Below are positions 16,550 to 25,145 of a stretch of DNA of 64,000 nucleotides, one piece after another. Below the pieces are notes generated by a model. It saw only the letters and a list, made by a program, of their open reading frames with translations. It searched no databases and was not told the origin of the DNA. Origin of the DNA: Pseudomonas sp. PDM16 (GTDB taxonomy: Bacteria; Pseudomonadota; Gammaproteobacteria; Pseudomonadales; Pseudomonadaceae). Position numbers and translations under genes: made by a program. Every line of letters starts with the position of its first letter. The first letter of the stretch is position 1. The stretch lies in contig NZ_JACVAM010000005.1 in assembly GCF_014851865.1 (NCBI RefSeq), positions 62,001 through 126,000 of the forward strand, read 5' to 3'.

Positions 16550-17250
16550 CAGCCGCCGAGGCCGACGTAGACGTTCTGCACGTCGTCGTGGCCGTCGATG
16601 GCCTCGAGGAAGGCCTCGACTTCTTCCAACTGCTCGGGAGTCAGGCTGGTCACCGGGTTCTTCGGCATGTAGCCGATCTTCGCCGCGTTGACGGTGAAAC
16701 CATGCTCCGGCAGGGCTTTGCACACGGCGTCGAGGTCGGTCATTTCGGTGATGAACAGGGTGTCGCCTTCATCGGCCGGCTCGAAGTCCTGTGCACCGGC
16801 TTCGATGGCGGCCAGTTCCGGGTCGGCGCCGCTGTCGGTGGAGGCTTCGATCATGCCGACATGGTTGAAGTCCCAGCTCACCGAGCCGGAGGCGCCCATC
16901 TGGCCTTTGCGGAACAACACGCGGATTTCCGCCACGGTGCGGTTCACGTTGTCGGTCAGGCATTCGATGATCACCGGCACCTGGTGCGGGGCGAAGCCTT
17001 CGTAGGTGAGGCGCTCGAAGTTGACGGTCTCGCCCAACAGGCCGGCGCCTTTCTTGATGGCGCGCTCCAGGGTGTCCTTAGGCATCGAGGCTTTCTTGGC
17101 CTGGTGCACGGCGACGCGCAGCTTGGGGTTCAGGTCAGGATCGGCGCCGTTGCGTGCGGCGACCATGATCTCCTTGACCAGGCGGCCGAAGATCTTGCCC
17201 CTGGCGTTGGCTGCGGCTTCTTTAGGTTTGGCTTTCCACTGTGCGCCCAT
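16549..17250 (-). CDS. YebC/PmpR-family (YeeN-like) protein
   Basis: A 233-residue member of the YebC/TACO1 family. The conserved opening is GAQWKAKPKEAAANARGKIF with further family blocks NPKLRVAVHQAKKASMPKD and YEGFAPHQVPVIIECLTDN. Family members bind DNA as regulators (PmpR) or act at the ribosome to ease difficult peptide bonds. The variant opening (GAQWK rather than GHSKW) marks this as the YeeN-like paralogue, not the YebC next to ruvC. A 62-residue protein is coupled downstream. Confidence 0.9.
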   Translation of the reverse strand: MGAQWKAKPKEAAANARGKIFGRLVKEIMVAARNGADPDLNPKLRVAVHQAKKASMPKDTLERAIKKGAGLLGETVNFERLTYEGFAPHQVPVIIECLTDNVNRTVAEIRVLFRKGQMGASGSVSWDFNHVGMIEASTDSGADPELAAIEAGAQDFEPADEGDTLFITEMTDLDAVCKALPEHGFTVNAAKIGYMPKNPVTSLTPEQLEEVEAFLEAIDGHDDVQNVYVGLGG

Positions 17251-17281
17251 GACGGAGTTCTCGCGAGTTGCGTCTGACGGA

Positions 17282-17299
17282 GCCCCGCAAGTGCGGGGC
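17282..17299. repeat. GC hairpin between a membrane-protein gene and the YebC-like gene
   Basis: GCCCCGC and GCGGGGC pair perfectly around AAGT. It lies downstream (minus strand) of the gene ending at 17333 and 32 bp before the YebC-like start. There is no clear T-tract, so it may be a weak terminator or a leader hairpin. Confidence 0.45.
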
Positions 17300-17332
17300 G
17301 AATTGAGGGGGCCGATTCTAACGGGTCTGCTT

Positions 17333-17695
17333 TCAGACGGCGATGGTGAAGACGGGCAGGTACAGCACGACCAGCAAACCAAGCAGTGCAAGCCAGGTGA
17401 AGGCGGTGGCGAAGCTCAGCAGTATCGCGGCCCAGCGTGCCCGGATGAACAGCCAGATGCAGAGCCCTATCAGGTTCGCGACCAGGGCGACGCGCAGGAA
17501 CAGCCAGATCTGCTGCGGGTGATCCACAACCCAGTGGCTGAGCCAGGGGATGTCGTTGGCGAAGCCGCCGAACAGTTGGCCGAAGCCGGGCAGCGACTGC
17601 CACAGTCCGTAAGCCAGCGGCGCGGCGATCAGCAGGGCGAGCAGGGAAAGAATGATCTTGAGGGGCGAGCGGGGGATTACGGTGGCGCGGTCCAT
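17333..17695 (-). CDS. Small inner-membrane protein, unknown
   Basis: A 120-residue protein with three likely TM segments: about residues 12-32 (IILSLLALLIAAPLAYGLW), 62-83 (IWLFLRVALVANLIGLCIWLF) and 90-115 (LLSFATAFTWLALLGLLVVL). No catalytic motifs or recognised family. It lies on the minus strand between the SDR terminator and the YebC-like gene. Confidence 0.75.
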   Translation of the reverse strand: MDRATVIPRSPLKIILSLLALLIAAPLAYGLWQSLPGFGQLFGGFANDIPWLSHWVVDHPQQIWLFLRVALVANLIGLCIWLFIRARWAAILLSFATAFTWLALLGLLVVLYLPVFTIAV

Positions 17696-17746
17696 GCGGG
17701 TGTCCTGACAAGGCGAGTGTGCAGTGTCCCCCGGATGGCCGCACAA

Positions 17747-17782
17747 AGAAAACCCCGTGCACGGCAGAGCCGGCACGGGGTT
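17747..17782 (-). terminator. Rho-independent terminator of the SDR gene
   Basis: Arms AACCCCGTGC and GCACGGGGTT pair perfectly around a 12-nt loop. Read on the minus strand the stem is followed by TTTTCTTT. It sits just after the stop of the SDR gene at 17788. Confidence 0.8.
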
Positions 17783-17787
17783 GTGGG

Positions 17788-18537
17788 TCAGGCGGCGAAG
17801 CCACCGTCGATCAGCAGGTTGGCGCCGGTGATGTAGCCCGCTTCCGGGCCGGCCAGGTAGGCGACGAAGCTGGCGATTTCCTCGACCTGGCCATAGCGCC
17901 CGACGGCCATCATCGGTTTCAGCGAGGTGGCGAAGTCGGTGTTGTCCGGGTTCATGTCGGTATCCACCGGGCCGGGCTGCACGTTGTTGACGGTGATGCC
18001 GCGCGGGCCGAGGTCACGCGCCAGGCCCTTGGTCAGGCCCACCAGGGCGGACTTGCTCATGGCATACACGGCGCCGCCCGCGAAGGGCATGCGGTCGGCG
18101 TTGGTGCTGCCGATGCTGATGATGCGTCCGCCGTCTCCCATGTGCCGGGCGGCTTCCTGGCTGGCGATCACCACGCTGCGCACGTTGATCGCCAGGGTGC
18201 GGTCGAGGTCGTCGATGCTGAACTCCTCGATCGGCGCGATGGCCAGCACACCGGCATTGTTGACCAGGATGTCGAGGCGGCCGAAGACGCGCACCGCTTC
18301 GCCGATGGCGCCGCGGATTTCCTGCTCGCTGGCGCTGTCGGCACGAATTGCCAGGGCGCGGCCACCGGCCGCTTCGACTTCGGCGACCAGCGCATTGGCG
18401 CTGGCGGCGGACTGGCTGTAGGTGAAGGCCACGGCGGCTCCGTCACGGGACAGGCGTTTGACGATGGCAGCACCGATGCCGCGCGAACCGCCTTGGATGA
18501 AAGCGACTTTGTTGCTCAGGGAAAGGGAAGTGGTCAT
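17788..18537 (-). CDS. SDR-family oxidoreductase
   Basis: A 249-residue classical short-chain dehydrogenase/reductase. Seen: the NAD(P) motif GGSRGIGAAI, NNAGVLAI, the catalytic Ser in IISIGSTNADR and YAMSKSA (Tyr/Lys), with the end TGANLLIDGG typical of FabG-like enzymes. I chose ATG 18537 because GGAG lies 6 nt upstream; an in-frame ATG at 18543 directly abuts that site. Divergent from a LysR regulator 131 bp away, the usual arrangement for a regulated dehydrogenase. The substrate is unknown. Confidence 0.92.
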   Translation of the reverse strand: MTTSLSLSNKVAFIQGGSRGIGAAIVKRLSRDGAAVAFTYSQSAASANALVAEVEAAGGRALAIRADSASEQEIRGAIGEAVRVFGRLDILVNNAGVLAIAPIEEFSIDDLDRTLAINVRSVVIASQEAARHMGDGGRIISIGSTNADRMPFAGGAVYAMSKSALVGLTKGLARDLGPRGITVNNVQPGPVDTDMNPDNTDFATSLKPMMAVGRYGQVEEIASFVAYLAGPEAGYITGANLLIDGGFAA

Positions 18538-18668
18538 GGTCATCTCCGAAAGGGGTAAGTGATTAGGTAGGTTTGTTGCGTGACGGAGCTGAGTATCTGC
18601 CGGTTATTCATCCATGATTAGCCGTTAATTCGTGGTTTCTTTAGATCGTAACGGTTTATAGTTGAGGC

Positions 18669-19592
18669 ATGGATACCCTCAATTGCATCGACTGTTTTGT
18701 CCGTAGCGCAGAGGCGGGAAGCTTCGCCGAGGCCGCGCGGCGTTTGGGCTTGACACCGGCGGCGGTGGGCAAGAATGTGGCCAGCCTGGAGGCGCACCTG
18801 GGCGTACGGCTGTTCCAGCGTAGTACGCGCAGCCTGACCCTGACCGAAGCTGGTGAGCGCTTCCTGCTGGAGTCGGTCGGCGGTTTGAACGATCTGAAAG
18901 CGGCCATGGCCAACCTGGCCGATCGCCAGGGCCAGCCTGTCGGGGTGCTGAAGGTGAGCATGGGTAATGCCTTTGGCCGCTATTACGTGATGCCGTTGCT
19001 CCCGGAGTTTCTCGCCCGTTATCCCGGCGTGCAGCCGGACTTTCATTTCGACAATCGTCCCGTGGACCTGATTGCCGAAGGCTTCGACGCTGCTATCGGG
19101 GGTGGTTTCGAGCAGGCGCCCGGGGTTGTGGCGCGCGAACTGGCGCCGGCGCACCGGGTGCTACTGGCGTCTCCAGCCTACCTGGCCGAACACGGAGCGC
19201 CCCGCGAGCCGGGTGAATTGACCGGGCACGATGGCATCCTCATCCGTGCTGTGCAGACTGGTCGCATTCGCTCCATGTTGCTGCGTAATCGCGAAGGCCA
19301 GCAGGCTGCCATCGACCTGCGTCCTCGGCTCGTCATGGGCGACCCGGAAGCGGCTTGCCAGGCGGCACTCATGCACCTCGGTATCTGCCTGGTGGCCATG
19401 CCGCACGCGCTGCCGCACCTGCAGGCCGGCACGTTACAGCGGGTATTGCCGGACTGGTACGTGGACACCGGCATCATCTCCATCCACTTTGCCGCGCAGA
19501 AACTGCTGCCGCAAAAGACCCGCGTGTTCATCGACTTCATGGTCGAGCAGTTTCGCGCCCTGGGGCTGGATCGGCAGTTTTCGGCTCGCTGA
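18669..19592 (+). CDS. LysR-family transcriptional regulator
   Basis: A 307-residue LysR protein. The N-terminal winged HTH (residues about 4-62) has the family pattern: SFAEAARRLGLTPAAVGKNV, then LGVRLFQRSTRSLTLTEAG. The effector domain follows from about 90. It belongs to the group that in Pseudomonas often sits beside an SDR or oxidoreductase. The divergent SDR gene is its likely target; the inducer is unknown. The intergenic region (18538-18668) is AT-rich around 18600-18660, but I could not fix a single T-N11-A operator. Confidence 0.94.
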   Translation: MDTLNCIDCFVRSAEAGSFAEAARRLGLTPAAVGKNVASLEAHLGVRLFQRSTRSLTLTEAGERFLLESVGGLNDLKAAMANLADRQGQPVGVLKVSMGNAFGRYYVMPLLPEFLARYPGVQPDFHFDNRPVDLIAEGFDAAIGGGFEQAPGVVARELAPAHRVLLASPAYLAEHGAPREPGELTGHDGILIRAVQTGRIRSMLLRNREGQQAAIDLRPRLVMGDPEAACQAALMHLGICLVAMPHALPHLQAGTLQRVLPDWYVDTGIISIHFAAQKLLPQKTRVFIDFMVEQFRALGLDRQFSAR

Positions 19593-19595
19593 AGT

Positions 19596-20444
19596 CTAGG
19601 GCCGAGGACCGCTCGGTTTGACGAAGACCAGGGTCATACGGTCTGGCTCGCCGATCTTCTCGTACTGGCGCTTGTCCTCGGCGCTGCCACCACTCAGGTA
19701 GGGCGGCAGGCTCCAGACGCCGTTAGGGTGGTCGTGGGTGTCCTGCGGGTTGGCATGCATTTCCTCGAGGGTGGCGAGCACGAAGCCGGCGTCCTTGGCC
19801 TTGCCGATCACGTGGTCGGTGGGCAGGTAACCGGTGTCTTTCACCTGATCCAGGGTGGCGTCCTTGGCCGCGCGGAAGGCGGTCACGCCCAGCTTGCCGC
19901 CGGGCTTGAGAACCTTGTAGGCGGCGCTGAACATGGCGGCTTCGCTGCCGCTCGCCTGCCAGTCGTGGATATCGTCGAAGCTGACCACCAGATCCACCGA
20001 TTCCGCATCGCCTAATTTGGGAGCCTTGCCCTCGAAGTCGATGACGCGCATGGCGTCATAGCGTGCCGGATCTTTCTCGAAGCGGCTGCGTAGTTCCGCC
20101 GCCGCAGCCTTCTGCTTGGCATCGTCGGTGCCGCCGAAAGCGACGATGTACTGGCCTTGGCCACGCAGCAGCGGGGCGAGGATCTCGCTGTACCAGCCAT
20201 CGCCGGGGCTGATCTCCAGCACCGTCTGGGTTGGCGACAGGTCGAAGAAGCGCAGTGTCTCGACCGGTCGGCGGCCGGGATCGCGCAGGCGGTGCTCGGA
20301 CGAGCGCCATTCACCGGCGAGTACCTTGTTGTATTGGTCGTCCTTGATCTGGCCGGTGCTGTCGAGGGGCTCATCGGCCGCGTGAAGTGGGGTGCACAGG
20401 GCAAGCAGCAGCGTGGGTAGGCAGGGTAGTAAGCGGCGGGTCAT
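19596..20444 (-). CDS. Exported class I methyltransferase-like protein
   Basis: A 282-residue protein with a Sec signal peptide (MTRRLLPCLPTLLLALCTPLHA, cleaved near 22) followed by a Rossmann methyltransferase-type domain. The SAM-loop equivalent is VLEISPGDGWYSEIL near residue 78; VVSFDDIHDW and LKPGGKLGVTAFR are later class I blocks. Because the fold is exported, whether it binds SAM is unclear. GGAGGAACCGCC before ATG 20444 sets the start. It is convergent with the LysR gene (3 bp between the stops). Confidence 0.85.
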   Translation of the reverse strand: MTRRLLPCLPTLLLALCTPLHAADEPLDSTGQIKDDQYNKVLAGEWRSSEHRLRDPGRRPVETLRFFDLSPTQTVLEISPGDGWYSEILAPLLRGQGQYIVAFGGTDDAKQKAAAAELRSRFEKDPARYDAMRVIDFEGKAPKLGDAESVDLVVSFDDIHDWQASGSEAAMFSAAYKVLKPGGKLGVTAFRAAKDATLDQVKDTGYLPTDHVIGKAKDAGFVLATLEEMHANPQDTHDHPNGVWSLPPYLSGGSAEDKRQYEKIGEPDRMTLVFVKPSGPRP

Positions 20445-20564
20445 GGCGGTTCCTCCGAGGCGCGTACTTCTAATGTGCGACCGATGATCTGCCGGAACGA
20501 TCAACCTGATTTCAGCGGGCTTGTGGCAAGCTGCCAGACACCGGGTCATGGACAAGGAGCCCAC

Positions 20565-21614
20565 ATGTTCGCCCCGTTCAGAGTGCTTGCCGTCTGGCTG
20601 CTGGCTCTCGGAGCCGCTCAGGCCGCGCCGGAGGCGGTGCCGCTGTATCGCGAGATCAAGGATTGGGTGGTGGCCTGCGATAACCAGCGCGGCTGCCAGG
20701 CGCTCAGCGCTCGCGAGAGCAGCGATTACAGCTCGTTGCGCCTGTTGCTCGAGCGTGCAGCAGGACCGGAAGGGCTGCTGTCGCTGCGCCTGATCTACGC
20801 CGGGCAGCCACCGTCCTTTCCGTTGCTGCTGGATGGGCGCCCATTGCCCGAGCTCCTGACCGGTTCCTTGCGCAAGGTGCCTGACGACAGCGCGCTGATT
20901 CTCCGGGCCGAGGGTAAAGCGGTGCATGCCTTGTTGGCCGAGTTACGCAATGCCGACCGTTTGAGCATGTTGCTGGTGGATGATCCGGAGGCGGAAGTGT
21001 CGCTCGCCGGGCTATCTGCCGTGCTGTTGTTGATGGACTCGGTGCAGGGGCGGCTGGAGACCCGGGGTGCCCTTTATCGTCCGGGTGATCGGTCGGATAC
21101 CGAAGTACCGCCAGCCCCCGGTCTGCCAGTGCTGCCAGCCTATCCGGGAGCTGCGCCGCTGGCACCGGAAGAGGCAGAACGTATCCGTCAGGCCGTGATG
21201 CTGGCTGCCCGTGATCCGGCTCAGGAAGAGGAGATGGATCAGGCGCCTGTGGGCGAAGCCTTCGCCCTGAACGAGCGCGAGGCGCTGGTGCTGGTACGCA
21301 GCTGGTGTGCCGCCTACAACTGCGAGTTCGCGCTGTATCGGGTGCTGCGTCAGCCTCCTTATGAGGAAGTGGACTTGCGCCTCGATCCGCTTCCGCTGAA
21401 CGGCAGCGAGCCGGCGGGATGGGTGCATTACGACCTATCGACGGGCGTGCTGGAGTATCGGGTGAAGGCGCGAGGTGTGGGTGACTGTGGCGAGTCAGGC
21501 AGTTGGCGTTTCGACGGTGAGCGCTTCCGTGTGCAGGCCTATCGGCTCATGTCGCGCTGTGCGTCCGGCGACCCCGGTGAGTGGCCAGCGCTGTGGAGAG
21601 TGGCGGGGGACTGA
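20565..21614 (+). CDS. DUF1176-family exported protein
   Basis: A 349-residue protein with a signal peptide (LAVWLLALGAAQA, cleaved near residue 21) and the DUF1176 pattern: an early REIKDWVVACDNQRGCQAL with two Cys and a later Cys pair around WCAAYNCEFALYR. Members are periplasmic and of unknown function. AAGGAGCCCAC before ATG 20565 sets the start; an upstream extension of the frame to 20475 is not supported. Convergent with the parvulin gene. Confidence 0.85.
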   Translation: MFAPFRVLAVWLLALGAAQAAPEAVPLYREIKDWVVACDNQRGCQALSARESSDYSSLRLLLERAAGPEGLLSLRLIYAGQPPSFPLLLDGRPLPELLTGSLRKVPDDSALILRAEGKAVHALLAELRNADRLSMLLVDDPEAEVSLAGLSAVLLLMDSVQGRLETRGALYRPGDRSDTEVPPAPGLPVLPAYPGAAPLAPEEAERIRQAVMLAARDPAQEEEMDQAPVGEAFALNEREALVLVRSWCAAYNCEFALYRVLRQPPYEEVDLRLDPLPLNGSEPAGWVHYDLSTGVLEYRVKARGVGDCGESGSWRFDGERFRVQAYRLMSRCASGDPGEWPALWRVAGD

Positions 21615-21632
21615 TGCCCCCGCCGAGACACA

Positions 21633-21914
21633 TCAGTCCTGACGGTCGGTGACTTCCAGCAGGTGGTAGCCGAACTGGGTCTTCACCGGCCCCTGGACTT
21701 CACCGACCGGGGCGCTGAATACCACCTGGTCGAACTCGCGAACCATCTGGCCCGGGCCGAAGGTGCCCAGGTTGCCGCCGTCACGGCTGGACGGGCAGGT
21801 GGAGTTTTCCTTGGCCAGCACGGCGAAGTCGGCACCGCCCAGGATGGCGGTTTTCAGTTCATTGCACTTGGCTTCGCTGGAAACCAGGATGTGACGAGCA
21901 GTGGCGCGGGCCAT
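21633..21914 (-). CDS. Parvulin-type peptidyl-prolyl isomerase (PpiC)
   Basis: A 93-residue single-domain parvulin that speeds cis/trans isomerisation of peptidyl-proline bonds. It matches E. coli PpiC (93 aa) in length and motifs: ARHILVSSEAKC, the active-site Cys/Asp region DFAVLAKENSTCPS, GGNLGTFGPGQM and the C-terminal TQFGYHLLEV. No signal peptide, so cytoplasmic. It stands alone between DUF1176 and the FtsH-like gene. Confidence 0.95.
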   Translation of the reverse strand: MARATARHILVSSEAKCNELKTAILGGADFAVLAKENSTCPSSRDGGNLGTFGPGQMVREFDQVVFSAPVGEVQGPVKTQFGYHLLEVTDRQD

Positions 21915-22009
21915 GGGGAATTACCTCCAGTTGAAGAGGAGCAGAGCCTACCGCAATCGACTGGTGCATAGCACGCCCGATGCCGGACGGTGCCATGCAC
22001 CAGAGCGTT

Positions 22010-23962
22010 TCAGGCCATGCCCGGGCCGGTTTCGGGCAGCTCGTCCACGGCTAGGTCGAAGTACGGGTCGAGACCGTTCGACGGACTGGCCGCCACGCGT
22101 TCCAGGTGACAGGTGCGAGCCGGCGCGGCTTCGCCCATGCGCTCGCCGAGCAGCCGGCGTACTGCCTTCACCACCTCCTCGCCAGCTACGGTTTCCTCGT
22201 CCAGCAGGCGCTGAGTGATGCTCTGCAGAGCCGGGCGCAGGCGTTGCAGCAGGGCCAGACACTCGCGGTCGAGTTCCTGCAGCAGTTGGTCAGCCTCGTT
22301 CAGTGCCTCGCGCGGGTCGCTCTCCAGATGGGCATCGCGTACCGCCTGCAGGCTCAGCAGCGAGCCACTCGGCGCCATGCCCAGGGTGGCGACCATGGAC
22401 AGTGCCAGTTTGCTGGCCTCGTGCAGGTCCTGGCCGGCACCGGACGATACTTCGGCGAAGTGCAGGCGCTCAGCCCCGCGACCGGCCAGCAGCATCTGGA
22501 TGCGTGCACGAAGTTCGGACTCCAGGTGCAGGCGCTTGTCTTCGATCGGCGTTACCAGGGTCACCCCCAGGGCTTGGCCGCGGGGCAGGATGGTGACCTT
22601 CTCCACCCGCCCGCATCCCAGTGCCGCGGCGACGATGGCATGGCCGGCCTCGTGCACGGCGATGCGTGTGCGCTCAGCCTCGGAGAGGGCGCTGGTGCCG
22701 CTCGGCTGTTCGCCGATGCGGCAGGTTTCCAGTGCATCCACGCAGTGGCGCATGGTCACCTGCGTGCTGTTTTCGCGGGCGGCCAGCAGGGCGGCGTGGT
22801 TGACGATGTAGGCGATGGCGGCGGGTGTCAGGCCGACGCTGTTACGCGCCAGCTGGGTGTGGTCGAGATCATCGGCGGCCTTGATCTTGCCGGCATACAG
22901 GCGGAACAGCTGCTCGCGCTCAGCCAGCCCCGGCAGGCCGACGGCGATGTTGCGGTCGAAGCGACCCTCGCGCAGCAGCGCCGGGTCCAGCGAGTTGGGG
23001 AAGTTGGTGGCGGCCAGTACCAGCACGCCGCTGTCGGCGGCAAAGCCGTCCATCTCGGTGAGGAACTGGTTGATGATGCGGTTGGCTTCGGCGTCGCTCG
23101 AACGGCTCTGCTCGCCACGCCGGCCTATGCCGTCGATCTCATCGATGAAGACGATGCAGGGTGCGTGTTTGCGCGCAGTGCGGAACAGTGTCTTGACCTT
23201 GTGGATACCGACGCCGAAGTACATCGACGAGAAGTCGCTGCCGGTGACCTGGATGAAGTGCGCGCCGCACTCGCCGGCCAGGGCCTTGGCCAGCTGCGTC
23301 TTGCCGGTGCCGGGCTCGCCGGTCAGCAGTACGCCCTTGGGTGGCCGTGCGCCGAGGGCGGCGAACGCGGCTGGGTTGCGCAGGTAGGTGGTGACATCCT
23401 GTAGCGCCAGCTTGGCTTCGCTGGCGCCGACCACATCGGCGAAGCGGATGCCGGTGTTGTGCTTCAACGCCTGGTGCGGGCGCATCTTCCAGACGAGCAG
23501 GCCAGCGCCGATCAGCAGCAGGCTCAACAGCAGCCATTGGCGCTGCAGCTCGCTGTACCAGGGCGCCTCGCCATCGGTATCGAACAGGCTGACCGGGAAC
23601 AGCACGGCGCCGCGACCGTAGTCGCGCAGGATCATCTCGCCAATGCGGCCGGACTGGTCGGCCAACCAGTAGCGCTGATCGTCCTGAGTGGTGACGTAGA
23701 CCGCCTCGTCACTCAGCGCGGCGCTGGCGATGCGGCCATTGCGCATGTCGCCGACCAGGGTCGAGAGATCGCGGCGATGAACGGTCCAGGGCGCCGTGGA
23801 CTGATGTAGTTCGGCCAGCATGGCGGCGGCTGCATCGTCGCTTGGCGGCAGCGCGGGTGCCTGTGCCTCGCGATAGGCAAACAGGGCGGCGACGAGCAGT
23901 GCGATGCACAGGATTGATGCGCCGAACAGATGGCGGTGGCGATAGAAAAACGACTTGGTCAT
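22010..23962 (-). CDS. FtsH-family membrane AAA+ zinc metalloprotease (paralogue)
   Basis: A 650-residue membrane protease paralogous to FtsH. Two TM segments (about 13-30 and 142-158) flank a ~110-residue periplasmic part. The AAA+ module follows: Walker A GEPGTGKT (215-222), pore loop SSMYFGVG (about 245-252, versus MFVGVG in FtsH), Walker B IVFIDEID (270-277) and the arginine-finger region REGRFDR (331-337). The M41 protease has the zinc motif HEAGH (437-441) and the later SSGAGQDL segment with the third-ligand Asp. All catalytic residues are present. The housekeeping ftsH in Pseudomonas sits beside rrmJ/folP, so this is a second copy; client proteins are unknown. Confidence 0.9.
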   Translation of the reverse strand: MTKSFFYRHRHLFGASILCIALLVAALFAYREAQAPALPPSDDAAAAMLAELHQSTAPWTVHRRDLSTLVGDMRNGRIASAALSDEAVYVTTQDDQRYWLADQSGRIGEMILRDYGRGAVLFPVSLFDTDGEAPWYSELQRQWLLLSLLLIGAGLLVWKMRPHQALKHNTGIRFADVVGASEAKLALQDVTTYLRNPAAFAALGARPPKGVLLTGEPGTGKTQLAKALAGECGAHFIQVTGSDFSSMYFGVGIHKVKTLFRTARKHAPCIVFIDEIDGIGRRGEQSRSSDAEANRIINQFLTEMDGFAADSGVLVLAATNFPNSLDPALLREGRFDRNIAVGLPGLAEREQLFRLYAGKIKAADDLDHTQLARNSVGLTPAAIAYIVNHAALLAARENSTQVTMRHCVDALETCRIGEQPSGTSALSEAERTRIAVHEAGHAIVAAALGCGRVEKVTILPRGQALGVTLVTPIEDKRLHLESELRARIQMLLAGRGAERLHFAEVSSGAGQDLHEASKLALSMVATLGMAPSGSLLSLQAVRDAHLESDPREALNEADQLLQELDRECLALLQRLRPALQSITQRLLDEETVAGEEVVKAVRRLLGERMGEAAPARTCHLERVAASPSNGLDPYFDLAVDELPETGPGMA

Positions 23963-24170
23963 GGCGATCCCGGAGTGCGGTCATACAGCGCCCACGAAGG
24001 GGCAATCCAGGCGGCAACGAGGCTCCGCTCGCGAGGGGCCGCTGCGCAGGGCAGCGATTCGGCACGCGAGCGGATTATCGGCGTCGAGCATGACGGGTTA
24101 AGCGATCAGGGACGAGCGGCCATACCGCCGGTCGATCTAGCGAAGCGGCAGACGACTAAGCGCAACGGCT

Positions 24171-24308
24171 CTACAACGGGCCTGGCTCGGGTATCGGGGC
24201 GGGCAGGGGAACTACTTCCTCGAGGTTCTCCCGGACTTCATCGGGCAGCTCCTCGTGGGTGGTCTCGGGCTCTGCCGTCGGTTCCGCAGGGGTGGGGTCA
24301 TAGGCCAT
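24171..24308 (-). CDS. 45-residue acidic Pro/Glu-rich small protein
   Basis: A short frame begins with a good ribosome site (GGAGG, 7 nt before ATG 24308) and ends at TAG 24171. Its 45 residues are very acidic and Pro-rich, with a VRENLEEVVPLPAPIPEPG tail. It starts 21 bp after the acetyltransferase stop on the same strand, so the two may be co-transcribed. No family recognised; low-complexity composition means it could be a chance frame. Confidence 0.5.
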   Translation of the reverse strand: MAYDPTPAEPTAEPETTHEELPDEVRENLEEVVPLPAPIPEPGPL

Positions 24309-24329
24309 GGAGAGGCCTCCAGCGGGTGA

Positions 24330-24917
24330 CTACCTGTCGTTGGTCTGCGCCAGTTCGCCCAGGTTCCCCTCGGCGTTACGTCGCTGCCATGCCTCACGAG
24401 TGATTTCCCAGAGTTCGGAGGGGAAGCGGCCGGAAACGTAGTTCTTCTCGACGATCTCCACCAGGCGCATGCCGCTGCGCTCGGAGATGCGCCGCGAGGC
24501 CAGGTTGGGCAATGCCTTCGGCGCGCGCAGCACAGGGCGTTGCAGTACCTCGAACCAGTAGGCTGTGGCCGCTTCACAGGCCTCCTGCATCAAGCCCTGG
24601 CGTTGCCAGTTCGGATCCAGCCAGAAGCCGCGGTTGTTGTCGACCTCGTCGCTCAGGCTGATGACGCCGATCAAGGTTTGCGGCTGGCTCTGTGGTCGAA
24701 TGCTCCAGTGCCACTCGCGCTCCTGCTGCATGGCTGGCAGGGAAACATCGCGCATGAAGCTCAAGGCGCCATCCTCGGGATACGGCCAGGGCACCCGGTC
24801 AGCCAGGTAGCGGACGATCTCCCATTGCGGAAACAGTGCCTGGATGGCCGGGGCGTCGTCCAGTTCCAGCGGGCGCAGTATCAGTCGAGGGGTGGTGAGT
24901 ATGGGGAGGGTTGGCAT
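24330..24917 (-). CDS. GNAT-family N-acetyltransferase (RimJ/RimL type)
   Basis: A 195-residue acetyltransferase. The opening TPRLILRPLELDDAPAIQAL is typical of the RimJ/RimL-type group, with GVISLSDEVDNNRGFWLDP (strand 4) and WQRQGLMQEACEAA (acetyl-CoA loop, pattern Q/R-x-x-G-x-x). The late NLASRRISERSGM is the family's NxxSxxLxxKxGF equivalent. Transfers acetyl from acetyl-CoA to an amine; substrate unknown. ATG 24917 is preceded by AAAGGACAGGAA. Confidence 0.9.
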   Translation of the reverse strand: MPTLPILTTPRLILRPLELDDAPAIQALFPQWEIVRYLADRVPWPYPEDGALSFMRDVSLPAMQQEREWHWSIRPQSQPQTLIGVISLSDEVDNNRGFWLDPNWQRQGLMQEACEAATAYWFEVLQRPVLRAPKALPNLASRRISERSGMRLVEIVEKNYVSGRFPSELWEITREAWQRRNAEGNLGELAQTNDR

Positions 24918-25145
24918 TTCCTGTCCTTTGGCAGCTGTCCTTTGCACCCATGTTGCCAGTAGATGAAGCGTTGTACCAATGTAGTCATTTCGACTTTTAG
25001 GTGTCTTTATGACTCTTATTTGGTTTGTGTCAATATGACTATATGGTTATAAGATATTGAAAATTAAAGATTAAATTTATGGCACGAGTCCTGATAGAGA
25101 AAGAGCAAAGGGGCCTTTCGCCCTACTCTCAAGGGAGACACCGCC

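Noticed and set aside
18538..18668. LysR operator (T-N11-A) between the SDR and LysR genes
   Set aside because: Several weak candidates exist but none stands out, so no site was annotated.
24957..25145. Possible ANR/DNR (FNR-type) box before ppyR-nnrS
   Set aside because: The AT-rich stretch has partial half-sites but no TTGAT-N4-ATCAA match that I would accept.
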